From positions 15,712,302-15,776,301 of the forward strand of contig NW_020313285.1 in assembly GCF_003265705.1 (NCBI RefSeq): a stretch of 64,000 bases of DNA, given 5' to 3'. Positions 61,858-64,000 of this stretch are shown here, piece by piece. Position numbers and translations under genes: made by a program. Each line of letters begins with the position of its first letter. Within the stretch, counting starts at the first letter, position 1. The stretch is from Callorhinus ursinus (Eukaryota; Chordata; Mammalia; Carnivora; Otariidae). The notes below the pieces were generated by a model. It was given only the letters and a program-made list of their open reading frames with translations, searched no databases and was not told the origin of the DNA.

Positions 61858-61911
61858 TTTGGAGGCCCATGGCTGAAGACAATTGGCATAACAGCGAACA
61901 AGAAAAGCCAT
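61858..61911 (-). CDS. RAPGEF6: RAPGEF6 candidate alternative first coding exon (18 residues)
   Basis: On the minus strand an ATG at 61911 opens MAFLVRCYANCLQPWASK and runs straight into a consensus donor, AAA|GTAAGTAATG. The exon ends in phase 0, which is the phase required by the next exon (49868-49999, opening Leu-Pro-Ala-Asp). The ATG has a good context (G at -3, G at +4). It is the first in-frame ATG after an in-frame TGA 31 codons upstream, so this is a start exon and not an internal one. The peptide is short and hydrophobic/Cys-containing and would replace the first cyclic-nucleotide-binding-like domain. Short RAPGEF2 and RAPGEF6 isoforms that begin just before the LPADL segment are known to me in outline; that this exon is used here is inference. 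Confidence 0.72.
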
Positions 61912-61994
61912 TTCCTGAGCTGGAAAGGGTAGTTTCCTTTTCAAACCAGAGCCACACGGATGAGTATGTTGACAAAATTCTGTTAAGTTTCTTT

Positions 61995-62030
61995 TTACAA
62001 ATCACACGCCATTTGCAGTGTTATATAAAG
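61995..62030 (-). promoter_or_regulatory. RAPGEF6: Candidate TATA-type promoter of the alternative first exon
   Basis: On the minus strand CTTTATATAA occupies 62021-62030. A start site 25-30 bases downstream would fall near 61995-62000 and give a 5' leader of about 85 bases before the ATG at 61911. A CCAAT on the minus strand (62929-62933) and a CRE-like TGACATCA (62885-62892) lie about 0.9 kb further upstream, too far for a core promoter. There is no CpG-rich sequence, so this would be a tissue-restricted TATA promoter if real. Confidence 0.3.
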
Positions 62031-62034
62031 GCAG

Positions 62035-62970
62035 CTTCTCCAAATCCCTTTCAAACTGAAATCAGGAGCTTTCAGTAGCTCAGAGTATTGTTCTAAATAA
62101 CTGCAACAGTTTTCATCACAACGTTCACTTTTCACAAGCAAATCACAGTAAATCAAGATGTTTACATTTCTGGCTCAGTACATACAGACATACACATGCT
62201 TCCTCAGGCACCTGGCACAGACATGCACAGTGGTAACACACACAGTTAATACAGTATCAATCAAAGTAAATAAGGCAACATGCACCAAATCTGTGTTCCT
62301 GGATTCTGAGAAACCTTTCCTTTCTGTAATACAGCTTTGTCTCTTCTTCAACTTATTTCATTCTGTAGAGCAAGCACTGCAGTAATTCTTCTGCATCAGA
62401 AGAAAACCAGAACACTGTAGCCTTAAAATGAAAGTTTCTTCTTTATCTTCTTAATCACCAAAGGTTAAAAAAAAACAACAACAACAAAAACACCAACCGA
62501 TGAGCAAGCAAATGGTAGTTAGAAGATATATATGCTCTAACAGGTCTGTCCTGGAGAATGCCTGAAAATATCCAAAATTAAAATTTTCTCTTTTCACATG
62601 CACTATTTACAGCTCTGCAGAATTGCTTCTTGTTCTAATGCATCAGTAAGACAGTAATGTTGATCTAAGTCTGGCTTTTCTGGTTGAAAATTTATATGTG
62701 ATGACACAAAAACACTACATCTTCTGCTAAAACAAGACTATATGTTAGTGTCTTAATTCCTACTGTCCTTGTCTGTTTCACAGCAGCTCCCTAAGGAGAA
62801 GCTCCTATTGATTCCATGCTCTGCAGTAAGATGAAATATCTAATAAGAAGGAAAGAGAGTGGGAGGAGAATAGAGCTAAAAGGATGACATCACCTGTATA
62901 GAAAGCCTTCAGAAACTGCATTAGATCAATTGGCTACTGTATCTGCAGATGTAGCCCAAAAAGCAATTTA

Positions 62971-63028
<58 letters not shown>

Positions 63029-64000
63029 CCATGAGACATGTCACCCAGCTAAATTCTGTAAGAAAAAACTGGCTTAAAGCACCTCTCTATTCAGTTTTAA
63101 AAATCCATCTTGATTTTTAATTCTGTGCACTGATACAGAGTTTTATTTGGGAAGCTAGATTTCCTAATATTATTCAAATTTAACACAGTATTGTCCTCCC
63201 AAGGGAAAATAATTAGCACTGGTAAGATACTTGCATTACAAATACGTAAGGCAGCCTTCTTCTCAGATATCACGTATGTTTGTTACACTACTGATTCAGG
63301 GGTTTCTGCTTGCAAAACTTCCTATTTATCAAATAACTGTCCTAAAAGGTATAACCTTCAGGATACTCTAACATTAAAAATATCAAAATTAGTACCAAAA
63401 TTTTTATGTAAATAGTACACTTAAATGGAAACAATAGAATTTCATTTTGCAAAGGAAAGATGAAAAACATCACCAGGCACAACAGCCGACTTGCAGCCTG
63501 TACCAGCTTCTCTGAGGAAGAATAATCTATGCAATATGGTACTTTCCTGCAGCCCAGCACTCAATTCCTAGAAAGACACAGGATGCCAGAAAACTCAAAA
63601 GGAATTAGTGAAGAAAATTATTGTACCTGATTAAAAAATTGAGGTTGGACTAAAAAGTAATCATTTTTCTATAAAAATTCCAGAAAAAAACCTATATTTT
63701 GCCACACCCTGTCCAATCTGAAAACACAATTCCTCTAGTATCCACCCTTACTCTTCACACTTCTGCCACAAGGAATCTATTGCAGATACTCCTATAAAGA
63801 GTTTGCACTTAAGGTTGTAATGGTGCCTCCCAATGGCCAAAAAATGATATAGTTTTCAACAATAAAATGCTTAGTACATCCCCAGACAGCAAAATTATGA
63901 GAGTTACAATCAATGAACAAAGCAAAGTAATACAACTATTATGCTTTATTCACCTAACACTATTTTGAGGGCAGGAGATGTGCAGCTTAGTAGGAGAAAT
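62035..64000. other. Sequence upstream of the alternative first exon
   Basis: Repeat-poor except for the (AC)24 tract. In the long isoform this is intron. Candidate CRE-like (62885-62892) and CCAAT (62929-62933, minus) motifs are noted but weak. Confidence 0.45.
62977..63024. repeat. (AC)24 microsatellite
   Basis: 48 bases of pure AC, about 1.07 kb upstream of the ATG of the alternative first exon. Long pure AC runs are usually length-polymorphic. Confidence 0.97.

Larger units (their letters stand above)
1..61911 (-). other. RAPGEF6: RAPGEF6 gene body (partial; 5' part of the coding region and introns)
   Basis: Minus-strand gene for Rap guanine nucleotide exchange factor 6 (PDZ-GEF2), which loads GTP on Rap1/Rap2 at membranes and cell junctions. 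Twelve exons are visible, all with GT/AG borders and matching phase. The translation follows the family order: acidic linker, cyclic-nucleotide-binding-like domain, REM domain, PDZ domain, basic linker. RAPGEF6 is chosen over its paralogue RAPGEF2 because of paralogue-specific residues, for example [12 protein letters not shown] before the PDZ core and [14 protein letters not shown] in the REM domain (from memory of the two proteins). The Ras-association and catalytic GEF domains are not in the window, so the gene runs off the left end. The canonical N-terminal exons presumably lie beyond the right end. Confidence 0.95.

Noticed and set aside
61869..62078. 69-codon plus-strand open frame over the alternative first exon
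   Set aside because: It is the antisense shadow of the minus-strand exon and its leader.
62977..63024. AC repeats as CRISPR or tandem gene arrays
   Set aside because: Simple dinucleotide microsatellites in a vertebrate genome; no spacer structure.

Overview
This is a window of mammalian nuclear DNA, most probably from a caniform carnivore. The evidence is about 20 copies of the carnivore-specific tRNA-derived Can-SINE (often opening GGCGCCTGGGTGGCTCAG, many with intact target-site duplications), carnivore-type young L1 3' ends, and a split vertebrate gene. The species cannot be fixed from the sequence; the SINE subfamily with a CCCTCCCC pyrimidine stretch would suit an arctoid such as a bear or seal, but that is an impression.

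The one protein-coding gene recognised is RAPGEF6 (PDZ-GEF2, a Rap1/Rap2 guanine nucleotide exchange factor) on the minus strand. Twelve coding exons are placed with GT/AG borders and a continuous reading phase. In transcript order they are 61858-61911 (a candidate alternative first exon), 49868-49999, 41800-41977, 39458-39594, 36932-37090, 36197-36349, 31518-31682, 28344-28451, 25816-26019, 23047-23155, 11332-11572 and 4405-4562. Together they carry 1798 coding bases: a linker, an acidic segment, the second cyclic-nucleotide-binding-like domain, the Ras-exchanger N-terminal (REM) domain, the PDZ domain and a basic/serine-rich linker. The Ras-association and catalytic CDC25-homology domains must lie left of position 1. 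The usual N-terminal exons were not found between 50 and 64 kb.

The other ~97% is intronic or upstream sequence full of transposons. There is a 5'-truncated young L1 nested in an older L1 (14.1-17.3 kb), further old L1 tails, MIR and L2 fragments, hAT-type and Tigger-type DNA transposon remnants, an MLT1-type LTR, and a solo class-I retroviral LTR with a 4-bp duplication (59.06-59.52 kb). There is also a 3'-truncated 7SK RNA retropseudogene with target-site duplications (41.04-41.28 kb).

No novel multi-gene system is seen. The observations most worth a second look are the 18-residue alternative first exon with its TATA-like promoter, an 84-bp zero-spacer palindrome at 51.63 kb, a perfect 37-bp inverted duplication inside an L1, a 450-bp GC-rich insert of unknown origin inside a DNA transposon, the tailless 7SK copy, and several Can-SINE tandem pairs that moved as one unit.
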